IMG/VR virus record: IMGVR_UViG_3300025168_000197
Location: 1-40,888 of that record
Reading direction: 5' to 3' (one strand)
DNA length: 40,888 nucleotides
DNA from: a virus
The notes under the pieces are model-generated. The model was not told the origin of the DNA. It saw only the letters and a list, made by a program, of their open reading frames with translations, and did no database searches. Below, piece by piece: positions 16,245 through 25,311 of this stretch (the stretch's first letter is position 1; the number at the start of each line of letters is the position of its first letter). Made by a program: the position numbers and the translations under genes.

Positions 16245-19200
16245 TAGTTAAGTTTCCTGAGATCAAATTTATTCACAGAAGCCACACCCCTTCCTGATGT
16301 CTTGTCGGATAAGGAATCTCCCCCGAATCCTGTGTCAAAAGGATCATACATTCTAACCGGATTAGCCAAGCCTGATTTTCCTACCGTATTATGTTTAGCA
16401 TTAGCAAACGTATTTGCAGCGGAGTCATCCAAGAAAGCTTTCACCGTATTAGGATTATAGACCATTGAAGATGCGTAATAGAATCCAGCGTCACTTATTG
16501 TGTAGTAAGAGGGTGAGAATATAGCTTTAGTTTGGAACGCACTGACGGCGGTAGAACCTGTTCCTGGTGCGGATAACGATCCTGAGAAGTTGTATCCTTG
16601 AGCGAAAACCTGAGTGGCATACCCGCTAAGAACATGATCAGTAACTACTAGAGAGTTGACTAAAGGATCTACAGAGAAGTATAATCTAAAGGCTCCATAA
16701 TTCTTATGAGTTGATTGTCCAAAAAGGTTCCCACCGGCTTCAGGCCCATAGTAGTCTAAAACTGACAAGCTACTTGTGTCGGGAGTGCTGTTTGGAGCGG
16801 CAGATGCCTGAGACCAAGTGCCCGAGGGACCAACATACCCAGCATCCTGAGGATGGCTTCCACTAACTGAAATGTAGTTTGCGTCTAACACTGAATCATC
16901 AGCAATGTTCCAAATGTGAGGTCTAGTACAGGCAGCTTCCAAGCCATCGATACCGCTGAAGTCGTAAATTACTGAAGAAACTTGAGGCCAACCTGTGGGG
17001 AAGTGAACATTAGTAATATTTACCTTACTCTTATTCACCGCTCTAACTGACATTCCCCCGGTTGTAACAGCGGAAATAGTTAAGTCTCCCCCATTAGTAA
17101 TGTTATCAAGGTAATAATAATTCTGAGGGTTATAGCCTCCGTTATTAGCAAAGGATGGGAGTTCGCCACCGACAAGAGTTGGATTAAAGTATACGTTCGC
17201 TGGGAGACCTGGGTCATCAACAAAGCCATTAGGATAAAGTTGCAAAGATCCAGCACTTACGTTAGTTACATACTGAGCAGTGCCAGTGTCAGCACTCGTC
17301 AAATAATCAAGTCGTGTAAGATCTATACCTGCACCGTAAGTGCCTACACCCCAAAGGTCATGGTAGGATCCTAAGTCTTCAGCATTCACTACTGAGCCAT
17401 TGTCTGCTACTATGCAGGCTCTGGTTGAATGCATCTCCACCATAGTGTGATTCTTTGACTCGTCTAAGTTGAAGGAAGACGCAAGCAAAGTACCCTCTGA
17501 GTCTCTAGGAGGACAGATCTCAAGTTCTGAATTATTGTTTACAAGAGCGTCAACCCCAAAACGAGCAACTACCGTAGGACCTTGAATAGAGATCTTAGAG
17601 TTATCAGTAGCGTAGAGACCCGACTTTCTGTGCTGGGCTACACTAGTCTCACCACCAATTATCTTATTGGCGTAGGAGCCTGATCCCCGCAAGTATACCA
17701 CAGAACCATTCTTAGCATGGATGGCTTCCCCAAAGCACGCCTCGGTTCTTCCTCCTCCAGTAGGCTCCGTGTATACGCTAGCGTGAATTGCATCAAGATG
17801 AGAACCATCTAGGATCACGTTAGGTTTCACATTCTTTGTAGCGTCCGCACTTTTGTAAACTCCGTGAGTTCCTGAGATAAAGAAACTCTCATAAATATCA
17901 GGCATCGCGCTAGTATACACAGGGCCTATAGTTGAGTTCTTAGCGTTTATTGCTCCTCCGTTCTTAAGTAAAGTTACTTGATGTTGTAGGTAACCATCCT
18001 TGCCAAGGTTGTAGTTTCCTATCTTGTCTAAGTATCCCTGATAAAGATTATTATTGTATTTAAGGGAGCACCCATCTAGCTTAAGCGCATCCTTTTGGTT
18101 TGCATAAGCTTTAAGGAAATCAAAAGACATGTCACTATTTAAAGCATCAATACCATAGTAATTTCCGTAAGTTGTAAGCCTTCCCTTTAGATTTAAAGAA
18201 CAATTAGAAAGCCTAGCTCCTGCCTCAGTATTAAGTTCTGAGAATATTTGAACTGCGTCTTGCCACCCAGTCGTTGCTGATGTTGGAGCTAACTCTGTCT
18301 TGCCTCCAGTAATAGTGGAGTTAAGAGCGTGGATGCCAATATCGTTTCTTGATAGGCAGTACAACGCTTCTTGCGAAGGGGCTGGCAAATTTCCCGTGTA
18401 ATTAGTAGGCTTGTATACAAGAGAAGAGGCTTGCGATGATTTCTCAATATCCCTAGCATAAGTAGATTGGAAATCTATTGTTGAATTGTCAGCATAGATA
18501 CCCGCACCGTAAGAATCTAAAGTCTTGTAGGATTCTACCTTCTCATTCCAATTCAATCCAACACGGACACCGTTTTCAAATCCATAGTTTCTAAAGGAGA
18601 CAAATCCTCGAAGAAGATTAACTTTAGAGTTAGTAACATGCAACCCAGCTTGAGTGCATCTAGAAGCTGAACATCTCTCTAGATTAACATTAGAGTTTAT
18701 GATTTCAATACCCTTTGCTCGGGTGTTCTCTCCGTCAACAGTGAAGTTTCTAATGTAGATAGGACCGTCACAGTTGGTTATCTTAATTGAATCTAAGTGA
18801 TTCATGTAGGAGAATGCTGCAACTGCGTCTTCAGGAGCACCCGCGACTCCGTTAGCTCCCGCAGTAGGAAATATAGGAGAACCCCCAGCAATCTCAGAAA
18901 CCGTGCTGGCATCATAGGAGTTCATCAACTCTTCGGATCTAAAAGTTTTGTCGTGAGGAATAAAGTTTAAACCGCTAGATGCTTTTGCTAAACTATCACT
19001 GGATTCAGTACCCCACGGAGCACCAGTACTACTTAGAGATGCAGTCATCACTCCTAACTGATCGCTACCTACTCTTCGAGTAAAAGCGTAATGCCCAGGT
19101 GTATCGAATCTTTCATCTTTCCATCTATCGGTACCGCTAGCCAAGAACTGCCCGTTAGAATACATGTAGGAGTTAAAGTTATCAAAGCTAACGGACGGAG

Positions 19201-19717
19201 CAGAAGTACTAAACAACGAGCTTACACTCTTAGCTAAAGCGTAATCAGTATATACGGTATCCAATACATTCAGGGACATTGGATAGTTAGCTAAGTCTAC
19301 TGCCCCTGCAAACCCACAGTTTCTATTAATTATCTCGATAGCACCACGAGGACCAAATACCTTATTAGAAATATCAAGGCTACCCAAGGCACCAAAGCTA
19401 GCAACCTCAACCAGTATAGGGTGATTAATAACTTCTGGGAGAGCTTGAAGACACGCACTCAGAGTAGTGAAGTATAAAGGATTACAGGACTCGGTCGCAT
19501 CACCAGATACAATGAAAGACATTCCAGTAATTGCCGAGGTAGGATTACCTAAACGCTCCCACAGCAAGTGAGTCCTTTCTTCTAAATCATGAAGGGGAAG
19601 ATTGTCCATCTCCCAATTGTAGAATGAGCTAGCATCATACTTTGTAACCTTGTCAGTCCAACAGGCATAAAGGTCATTTGAGCCACCTTCAACATATACG
19701 TCACTTGGGTTTAACAT
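16244..19717 (-). CDS. Giant tail fibre / tailspike with parallel beta-helix domain
   Basis: A 1157-residue protein. Residues 28-57 carry the Y-x3-DN-[IL]-P-[IL]-x2-LEE motif shared with the 815-residue neighbour. From about 300 to 910 there are many degenerate repeats of the form G-[IL]-x-A-x-[ND]-[SG]-x-[VI]-x-[LI], for example AGIYADNSTIDF, IGIHALNSTIT, YGIDALNSDMSF, GAINAKNSTI, EAIHAKNGSVVYL, SGLYATDNSKISI. Such rungs build right-handed parallel beta-helices (pectate-lyase-like), used by tailspikes that bind or digest surface polysaccharide. The C-terminal 200 residues are a separate beta-rich domain (RLYFSVDPLVNSLVVTDHVL). I cannot identify catalytic acids, so it may be a binder or a depolymerase. 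Confidence 0.75.
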   Translation of the reverse strand: MLNPSDVYVEGGSNDLYACWTDKVTKYDASSFYNWEMDNLPLHDLEERTHLLWERLGNPTSAITGMSFIVSGDATESCNPLYFTTLSACLQALPEVINHPILVEVASFGALGSLDISNKVFGPRGAIEIINRNCGFAGAVDLANYPMSLNVLDTVYTDYALAKSVSSLFSTSAPSVSFDNFNSYMYSNGQFLASGTDRWKDERFDTPGHYAFTRRVGSDQLGVMTASLSSTGAPWGTESSDSLAKASSGLNFIPHDKTFRSEELMNSYDASTVSEIAGGSPIFPTAGANGVAGAPEDAVAAFSYMNHLDSIKITNCDGPIYIRNFTVDGENTRAKGIEIINSNVNLERCSASRCTQAGLHVTNSKVNLLRGFVSFRNYGFENGVRVGLNWNEKVESYKTLDSYGAGIYADNSTIDFQSTYARDIEKSSQASSLVYKPTNYTGNLPAPSQEALYCLSRNDIGIHALNSTITGGKTELAPTSATTGWQDAVQIFSELNTEAGARLSNCSLNLKGRLTTYGNYYGIDALNSDMSFDFLKAYANQKDALKLDGCSLKYNNNLYQGYLDKIGNYNLGKDGYLQHQVTLLKNGGAINAKNSTIGPVYTSAMPDIYESFFISGTHGVYKSADATKNVKPNVILDGSHLDAIHASVYTEPTGGGRTEACFGEAIHAKNGSVVYLRGSGSYANKIIGGETSVAQHRKSGLYATDNSKISIQGPTVVARFGVDALVNNNSELEICPPRDSEGTLLASSFNLDESKNHTMVEMHSTRACIVADNGSVVNAEDLGSYHDLWGVGTYGAGIDLTRLDYLTSADTGTAQYVTNVSAGSLQLYPNGFVDDPGLPANVYFNPTLVGGELPSFANNGGYNPQNYYYLDNITNGGDLTISAVTTGGMSVRAVNKSKVNITNVHFPTGWPQVSSVIYDFSGIDGLEAACTRPHIWNIADDSVLDANYISVSGSHPQDAGYVGPSGTWSQASAAPNSTPDTSSLSVLDYYGPEAGGNLFGQSTHKNYGAFRLYFSVDPLVNSLVVTDHVLSGYATQVFAQGYNFSGSLSAPGTGSTAVSAFQTKAIFSPSYYTISDAGFYYASSMVYNPNTVKAFLDDSAANTFANAKHNTVGKSGLANPVRMYDPFDTGFGGDSLSDKTSGRGVASVNKFDLRKLN

Positions 19718-19718
19718 G

Positions 19719-20333
19719 TTATCCGAATGTAATTGTCCATCTGAACACTAGACCAAAGTCTGATGTTTTTCTAATATTACTAAAGTACCTGTATGCAGCC
19801 ATTACTGATGCGTCATTAGGTCTTCCCTTTGGGTTCTTAACCCATAAAGCAATCTCATTTAAATTCATTGGATTGCTGTTTCTAGATAAATTATTACAGG
19901 AGTCTTCATCTACAAATATAGTGTATCTAACACTTCTGTCATCTATTTTAGTTACCTTGCTAAAAGGAATTTTAGCAAAAACTGATTGTGTTCCATTTAT
20001 TTGATCGTTAGCATAAGCATCAGCAGAAACCGCTAAGAGGTTACTGTCTCCGTTAGTAGTATACTCCTCTGTAGAGCTTAAAGGACCTGACAGTTGAAAA
20101 GTAGAGCTTACCTGAACGCCAGCGTGACCGCTAACACCTAACTGAAATCTATCGATCTGAAAGTCAGTAACCGTAGGTGATCCCGCCAACCCATAAAGGT
20201 GACCTAACGCCCATCCAAACCCAGAAACAATAACATTCTTATCATCAAAGAGAAGCTCCTCCTCTCCATTAGCAATCTTATGTATGGTTAAATGGCCTTT
20301 AGTGGCTAACCCTTCGTTGAATGTATTATTCAT
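19719..20333 (-). CDS. Beta-rich virion structural protein, unrecognised
   Basis: A 204-residue protein between a 357-residue structural protein and the giant fibre. It ends with a strand-rich block, LNEIALWVKNPKG, then VMAAYRYFSNIRKTSDFGL and VFRWTITF. The preceding gene's product ends in a loosely similar way (HLGVWCLDLGEM, RKYKLVSKTTLWDN, FTIKFTF), so both may contain related beta-sandwich domains. I have an impression of seeing the ending pattern in other T4-like phage proteins of unknown role but cannot name a family. The position suggests a baseplate-to-fibre adaptor or short fibre. Start ATG at 20333 follows the previous stop by 2 bp. Confidence 0.55.
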   Translation of the reverse strand: MNNTFNEGLATKGHLTIHKIANGEEELLFDDKNVIVSGFGWALGHLYGLAGSPTVTDFQIDRFQLGVSGHAGVQVSSTFQLSGPLSSTEEYTTNGDSNLLAVSADAYANDQINGTQSVFAKIPFSKVTKIDDRSVRYTIFVDEDSCNNLSRNSNPMNLNEIALWVKNPKGRPNDASVMAAYRYFSNIRKTSDFGLVFRWTITFG

Positions 20334-20335
20334 GA

Positions 20336-21409
20336 TTAAGTAAAAGTAAATTTAATAGTAAACAAAGGACCTTTATTTGCTAAAGCTAACCCTAAAGCGA
20401 GACCATCAACTAATCCACTATAAGTGGAGTAATCCTGGTGGCTTAGTAAATTATCCCATAAGGTAGTCTTAGATACTAATTTATATTTCCTGTTGTTATT
20501 TAGGGGATTCCAAGAATAGGGAGGGGTTAATCCCTGTTTAAGCATCTCGCCTAAATCTAAACACCATACCCCCAAATGAGACACTCCCCCAAAAGCAGCT
20601 AAAGCTGCCGCGTCCCCTAATTGAGGCACAACGGCTAAGGTGACTTCCCCTGAGGAAACTGCTACCCCTGCTACTCCACTATAGATGCAAGGACCCCCCG
20701 ATAAAGCTCCACCCTGAATATTAGTTAAAGAGCTTAGACCTGTGTCGATTCCTGAGGTCTCATTAATTTTTACAAATCCACTAGGGTCCACAAGACCAAA
20801 TTCATTATATACTCCGCTCAAGGCAACGGCGGTGACCGCGCCGTTCCTTCCCAAGACAAAGTTTGGTGCAATCGTCGGGTAGCCCGGAAGTATATACTTG
20901 GAAGGAGGAAACCCTCCTACAATATTCCATAACCCACTAATTGACGGGTCACCTGCTGCGACATTAGAGTAGTGACCCATATCAGGTATGCTGCTAAAAT
21001 TATTAATAAGGGAAGCCGAGGCAGTTAGGGCGTTAGGAATAGTGGAATTTTTCTCTACTCTTCGATCATAAGGAGAAGGGTATTGAGGTACAGAATTGTA
21101 AGTAGAGGAAAATTTTTCGTAAGTGGAAGAAAAGAAGTAGGAGCTAGTAGATCCAGCAGAGTCAGGATTATACGCTTCGAGAAGTAGTAAACCTAAATTA
21201 CAAGTCTGAATAAATCCTGCAACGTCTGTTGCGACATTTACTATTGCGTGCCCATGAAAGTTGAATCCTTGAGCATCCTTACCATAAGTGACGGCATTGA
21301 AAGTATAGTTAGACGTATCCAAAATCGAGCTAGCCGAAGGCAATTCCGCTAGCGCAGGGTTAACAGTCAATATGTCCGTTAAGACTTCTCCAAATCCTTG
21401 AGTAAACAT
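20336..21409 (-). CDS. Beta-rich virion structural protein, unrecognised (357 aa)
   Basis: I place the start at ATG 21409, which overlaps the stop of the baseplate gene by one base (TAATG), as at other junctions here. A longer frame exists to 21469, but it would overlap the baseplate gene by 61 bp and the added residues look unnatural (MELCNQERCPSDRRDNFRR). The 357-residue product is Gly/Ser/Ala-rich with many short strands and few charges. It has HGHAIVNVATDVAGFI near the N-terminus and a C-terminal HLGVWCLDLGEMLKQG, then YKLVSKTTLWDN and FTIKFTF. Fibre or baseplate accessory functions are plausible. No enzymatic motif is visible. Confidence 0.58.
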   Translation of the reverse strand: MFTQGFGEVLTDILTVNPALAELPSASSILDTSNYTFNAVTYGKDAQGFNFHGHAIVNVATDVAGFIQTCNLGLLLLEAYNPDSAGSTSSYFFSSTYEKFSSTYNSVPQYPSPYDRRVEKNSTIPNALTASASLINNFSSIPDMGHYSNVAAGDPSISGLWNIVGGFPPSKYILPGYPTIAPNFVLGRNGAVTAVALSGVYNEFGLVDPSGFVKINETSGIDTGLSSLTNIQGGALSGGPCIYSGVAGVAVSSGEVTLAVVPQLGDAAALAAFGGVSHLGVWCLDLGEMLKQGLTPPYSWNPLNNNRKYKLVSKTTLWDNLLSHQDYSTYSGLVDGLALGLALANKGPLFTIKFTFT

Positions 21410-24400
21410 TATGCGTCTAAAATTATCCCTTCTATCACTTGGGCAACGTTCTTGATTACATAATTCCAAGAAGTCTTATTCCTGTAATCCAATCTAGAAC
21501 CTCCGCTTACGTCCATTATAGCCGATGATTCGAAAGCGTCTCTACTAGCTATACCTTGAGCAGAGTTCTTTCCAGCTATATCATTAAAGAATTTAAATAT
21601 CTGTCTTAGTCTATCCTTAGATAATGGATGCCTATATTCTGGGCAGTTACCAACAACCTGAGGCATTATGCATTGAGGGTCTTGGTATTTACCGTTAACA
21701 AAGATCTCAGAAAGCTTCTTTAAAGTAAGGTCTTGAAGCTCTACAGTATCCAGCAACATAAAGGTTGCAACATCTCCATTCGGAACCATGAATACTTCGA
21801 CCACATACTGCTGATCCTTACGGTGAAGCTGCTTGTAGGCTTTTTGGTAATCACTAGGAAGTAGAATATTTCTGTTAGTTGTATTAAACTTTACTATAAG
21901 CTCCTCAAAGTCTGTCTCCCTTAACCTAGATACCGGAGTGACGGCAGGGTTGTAACTATTGGCGTAAGGAACAACATCAAGACACTCATAACTTTCAGGA
22001 CTAAAAGGATCGACCTCTTTGGTTCTCCTAGGGAGTGATACTACGTGGGAGTAGGTGGATACAACATCCTGTCTTCCTATAAGCTGATCATGTTGTTCCC
22101 ATTGGCCCTTGCTAGTGTAAGACCACATCTTGCCTCCTTCAGGCTTAGTATGTATCCACATACCAATAGCCCTTCCTCCAAAATTATTCCCCCCTATTGT
22201 TACTAAAGTTTTAACCTTTAATTCCTGTTCGTGATCAGGGACCAAGAAGTTAGTAGCTATAGGGCGATCCGAAGGTGCCGTATACTTAGACATGTCAAAC
22301 CTAACCCTAGGCAATCCTCTTTCTGTTGCTCTAGATATGATAAAAGTATTATCAAACATGTAAGGATCGTCAGTAGCTTTCTTGAATTTACTATCAATCT
22401 TAAATATTGAAAACAAGTTATTTTTCCCTGAACCTGAGGTCTGGATAAGTTCCACCGCAGGGATTGCTCCAGAGACTACCCTCTCGGAAGTATCAAGATA
22501 CATATCAGTAGGATCCGAAGCAGCATAAGACAAAGGCCCAGTAAATAAGCTGTCTACAGGACTGAAGTAGGTAATTGCATCAATAGAAGATGCAAGGAAA
22601 CTAGAGTCTCTCGCTACGTCTTCTAAATTATGGTTGTATAAAATAGGCCCAAAGGTATGAGAAAATAAATTAGCTCCGTCAACATACTGAAGTCTTTCAT
22701 TCATTTGATGACGCTCGAAGGTAGAAGTGTAAATAGTGTATAAGGTGTGTAGGTCCTTTCCGAAAGAGAAGTTGTAGAAATCTTCAGCACTGTTAGGGAA
22801 CCAACCACTAGCTTGTGTGGCAGAGTTTGCGTATGATTGGTATACATTACTAACAGAATTTACATACAGGCTTGCAGGCCCATATGCTGCTGAGGCATCC
22901 ATAACCTTCGTATGCTCCCTGATATCATGCATAGCAGCATAAACATCTGGCAACTGCCCCCTGTCGTTCCTAGGGGCACCTGATGCCTGCCCACGGAAAG
23001 GTATAGTGTTGCTAACATCATACTCATAGTAGCTACTGTCTGAATCTAAGGTCTCACACCTACTCCAAATGCTGGGTAAATTTACGTGATCAGAAACTGG
23101 GGTATACTCATAGCTACTAGGAATTAATCCAAGAGGGATACCACTTAGAGTTAGTCCCGATGCCATAGCAAACGTAGAAGGCATGTTAAATCCAGTACGG
23201 TCGTAGTAACCGTTAAAGGACATGAGATTGTCGTAGGATCTTCTGCGTAATGATTTTCTAGGAATATTTATTGCATTAGTAGCAGTAAGGATTTCTGGGG
23301 AAGCCAGTGTTTGGGTTGCAGATCTTCCTATGTCCTTTCCTCCAGTATTGTACCCCCTCTTGTAACTATTCAAGTTTAAACCTGACAAGAAGTAGTTTCT
23401 TGAAGCACCTGATTCTATCTCTACCTTATCAGGAAATATCAAAGGTAAGGAAGAAACATTAATGGGTAAGGTATCTACGGAAGATAATTCTAAGCTCACT
23501 AAAGGAATTGAGTGAGCCGGTGCCATCCTTCTAGTTATCTGAGATGCCAGCACAAAAGCATCACCTGTGGTCTCCTGCCCGAAAGATATCCCTTTAGTAT
23601 CAAAATCAAAAGAGTTAGCATTAAAGAACACCTTAAAGTGAGATGACTTTCCAGACCAAAGAGAAACATATTCAAACTTTTCGTTGTTTAAATCTTGTAA
23701 TAACCTAGAAGTATTTGGAGGCTCATTGTATGCTGAAGTAAAGAATAGAAAACTAGCCGCTCGGGGTTCGTCATCTACATTTATTACATTGTCATGAAGA
23801 TACCCACTAACATCTAAAGCAAATTGATCCCTTACCCCAAAGCAGGCAAGCCTATCCGCAAGAAAATCAATTACTTCCCTTCTTACTTCAAAATTAGCAT
23901 AGTAGGGATACTCCTCAAATGGAGGGATAGGGTATGTGCGGCCCCTATAATTATACCCTAACTCCTCCCCTGGGAACGGCTGAAATCCATTTGTACCTTT
24001 AAACTTAAGGTATATTTCGTATAAAATTCTATCGGTAGCAAGCTTTAGATTTTCATCTAGGCTGGAAGTGGAGTAACCTACAACGTCCAGCGAATCAGCT
24101 ACTTCAGGAGTCCATGTAGCTAAAGATTTGAATACTGATGACTCCGTAGCCAGCGCGTAATAAATTAAGAAGGGAACGTAAGACTCATAAAGTTCTACAA
24201 CTTTTGATTCCAGGTCAAAGGCATCTTTCGGAAACACAGAGTTCATTGCGAACTTCAGGGATTTCTTTGTGCCGACTGCCTTGTAAATACTAACCGCATT
24301 CCTAAGCTGTAGTCTCCACCTAGAGGGGTCACTGCCAAACAAATCCCATCCAATTAACTCCGCAAGAAGAGGCAAGAATTCATCAGGGCATTCATCTATA

Positions 24401-25311
24401 TCGTAAAGCGTAGATAATAACTCACTTTGATTATCGATATCAAAAGCAATAAAAGATAAAGCCCTTAGGAACTTTGTGAAAGGGCCATTAGGTATCTCAT
24501 TACTAATTTTCAGGGAGGAATCTATAAAAGTTTCAAACCTATCTCTTACAGTAAAATCAGACTTATCAGAATGTAAAGGGGAGTACACGACATCAACCCA
24601 AGTCTTAAGGTTGTCTAATTGCTGGGTTCCACTTACGTAAGTCCCTGCCCCACTCGCAAATGTAGTGGCTGGATAGAATGCTGTCTTCTTATTCTTCCAG
24701 ACATGTTCCATCAACCCCTTAATACCGTCACTAGTAGCGATAGGCTTTCCAAAATAAATATTATTTACTATTAGATCCGATACGTAAGAAGAAGGGTCAA
24801 AGTAGGTTCCCGTAGTATTAAGGAAATACATCCAGGATAGATTCTCAATCAAGTAGTTGTGAGTGTCCGATGGAGAATGTCCGGCAGTAAATACGGCTGT
24901 TGGATTATTGAGTGCTATCGAGGGAAGCAGAGTATTTGAAACGTAAGACGAGAAGCTTGCACTAGTCTTGTAATCTAATATAGATTTTTTTAAGGGGGAA
25001 AGTATCTTGGTCTCAAATCTTTCTGTTGTTATATTAGTAAGACCGTTCTGCTTAACAAAATAAGGAGCGATCCCCGACAAGGAGGATACGTTACTGTAAA
25101 TGGTATCCTCTACCCCACTTACAACTATCACATCAGATAAGCTATTAGCAATATCCAAATGAGAATTTATAACCTGATCCTTAATATCGACTTCCTGTCC
25201 GAAAGTAGAGATATCATCCTCAGTTAGATACTGGGGTACGATATACTTTACTGCCTCGAAGTAGTTGGGCTTAAAGTATTTTTGATTAGTTAAATAAGTC
25301 TTACCAGACAT
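21409..25311 (-). CDS. Giant baseplate wedge protein with tail-protein-I-like domain (gp7 position)
   Basis: A 1300-residue protein directly after gp6 in the operon, where T4 has gp7 (1032 residues) and Mu/P2-type phages have the tail protein I gene. Residues 295-360 contain a clear tail-protein-I pattern: LYDIDECPDEFLPLLAELIGW, LFGSDPSRWRLQLRNAV, YKAVGTKKSLKFAM. A later segment at about residue 600 includes RRMAPAHSIPLVSLEL, typical after that domain. The remaining 900 residues are extra, with Tyr/Ser/Asn-rich beta regions and a C-terminal helical part. It probably combines wedge trimerisation with fibre attachment. It is coupled by TAATG overlaps on both sides. Confidence 0.78.
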   Translation of the reverse strand: MSGKTYLTNQKYFKPNYFEAVKYIVPQYLTEDDISTFGQEVDIKDQVINSHLDIANSLSDVIVVSGVEDTIYSNVSSLSGIAPYFVKQNGLTNITTERFETKILSPLKKSILDYKTSASFSSYVSNTLLPSIALNNPTAVFTAGHSPSDTHNYLIENLSWMYFLNTTGTYFDPSSYVSDLIVNNIYFGKPIATSDGIKGLMEHVWKNKKTAFYPATTFASGAGTYVSGTQQLDNLKTWVDVVYSPLHSDKSDFTVRDRFETFIDSSLKISNEIPNGPFTKFLRALSFIAFDIDNQSELLSTLYDIDECPDEFLPLLAELIGWDLFGSDPSRWRLQLRNAVSIYKAVGTKKSLKFAMNSVFPKDAFDLESKVVELYESYVPFLIYYALATESSVFKSLATWTPEVADSLDVVGYSTSSLDENLKLATDRILYEIYLKFKGTNGFQPFPGEELGYNYRGRTYPIPPFEEYPYYANFEVRREVIDFLADRLACFGVRDQFALDVSGYLHDNVINVDDEPRAASFLFFTSAYNEPPNTSRLLQDLNNEKFEYVSLWSGKSSHFKVFFNANSFDFDTKGISFGQETTGDAFVLASQITRRMAPAHSIPLVSLELSSVDTLPINVSSLPLIFPDKVEIESGASRNYFLSGLNLNSYKRGYNTGGKDIGRSATQTLASPEILTATNAINIPRKSLRRRSYDNLMSFNGYYDRTGFNMPSTFAMASGLTLSGIPLGLIPSSYEYTPVSDHVNLPSIWSRCETLDSDSSYYEYDVSNTIPFRGQASGAPRNDRGQLPDVYAAMHDIREHTKVMDASAAYGPASLYVNSVSNVYQSYANSATQASGWFPNSAEDFYNFSFGKDLHTLYTIYTSTFERHQMNERLQYVDGANLFSHTFGPILYNHNLEDVARDSSFLASSIDAITYFSPVDSLFTGPLSYAASDPTDMYLDTSERVVSGAIPAVELIQTSGSGKNNLFSIFKIDSKFKKATDDPYMFDNTFIISRATERGLPRVRFDMSKYTAPSDRPIATNFLVPDHEQELKVKTLVTIGGNNFGGRAIGMWIHTKPEGGKMWSYTSKGQWEQHDQLIGRQDVVSTYSHVVSLPRRTKEVDPFSPESYECLDVVPYANSYNPAVTPVSRLRETDFEELIVKFNTTNRNILLPSDYQKAYKQLHRKDQQYVVEVFMVPNGDVATFMLLDTVELQDLTLKKLSEIFVNGKYQDPQCIMPQVVGNCPEYRHPLSKDRLRQIFKFFNDIAGKNSAQGIASRDAFESSAIMDVSGGSRLDYRNKTSWNYVIKNVAQVIEGIILDA

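Noticed and set aside
21410-21469. 20-residue N-terminal extension of the 357-aa protein
   Set aside because: It overlaps the wedge gene by 61 bp; the ATG at 21409 gives the TAATG junction used elsewhere in the operon.
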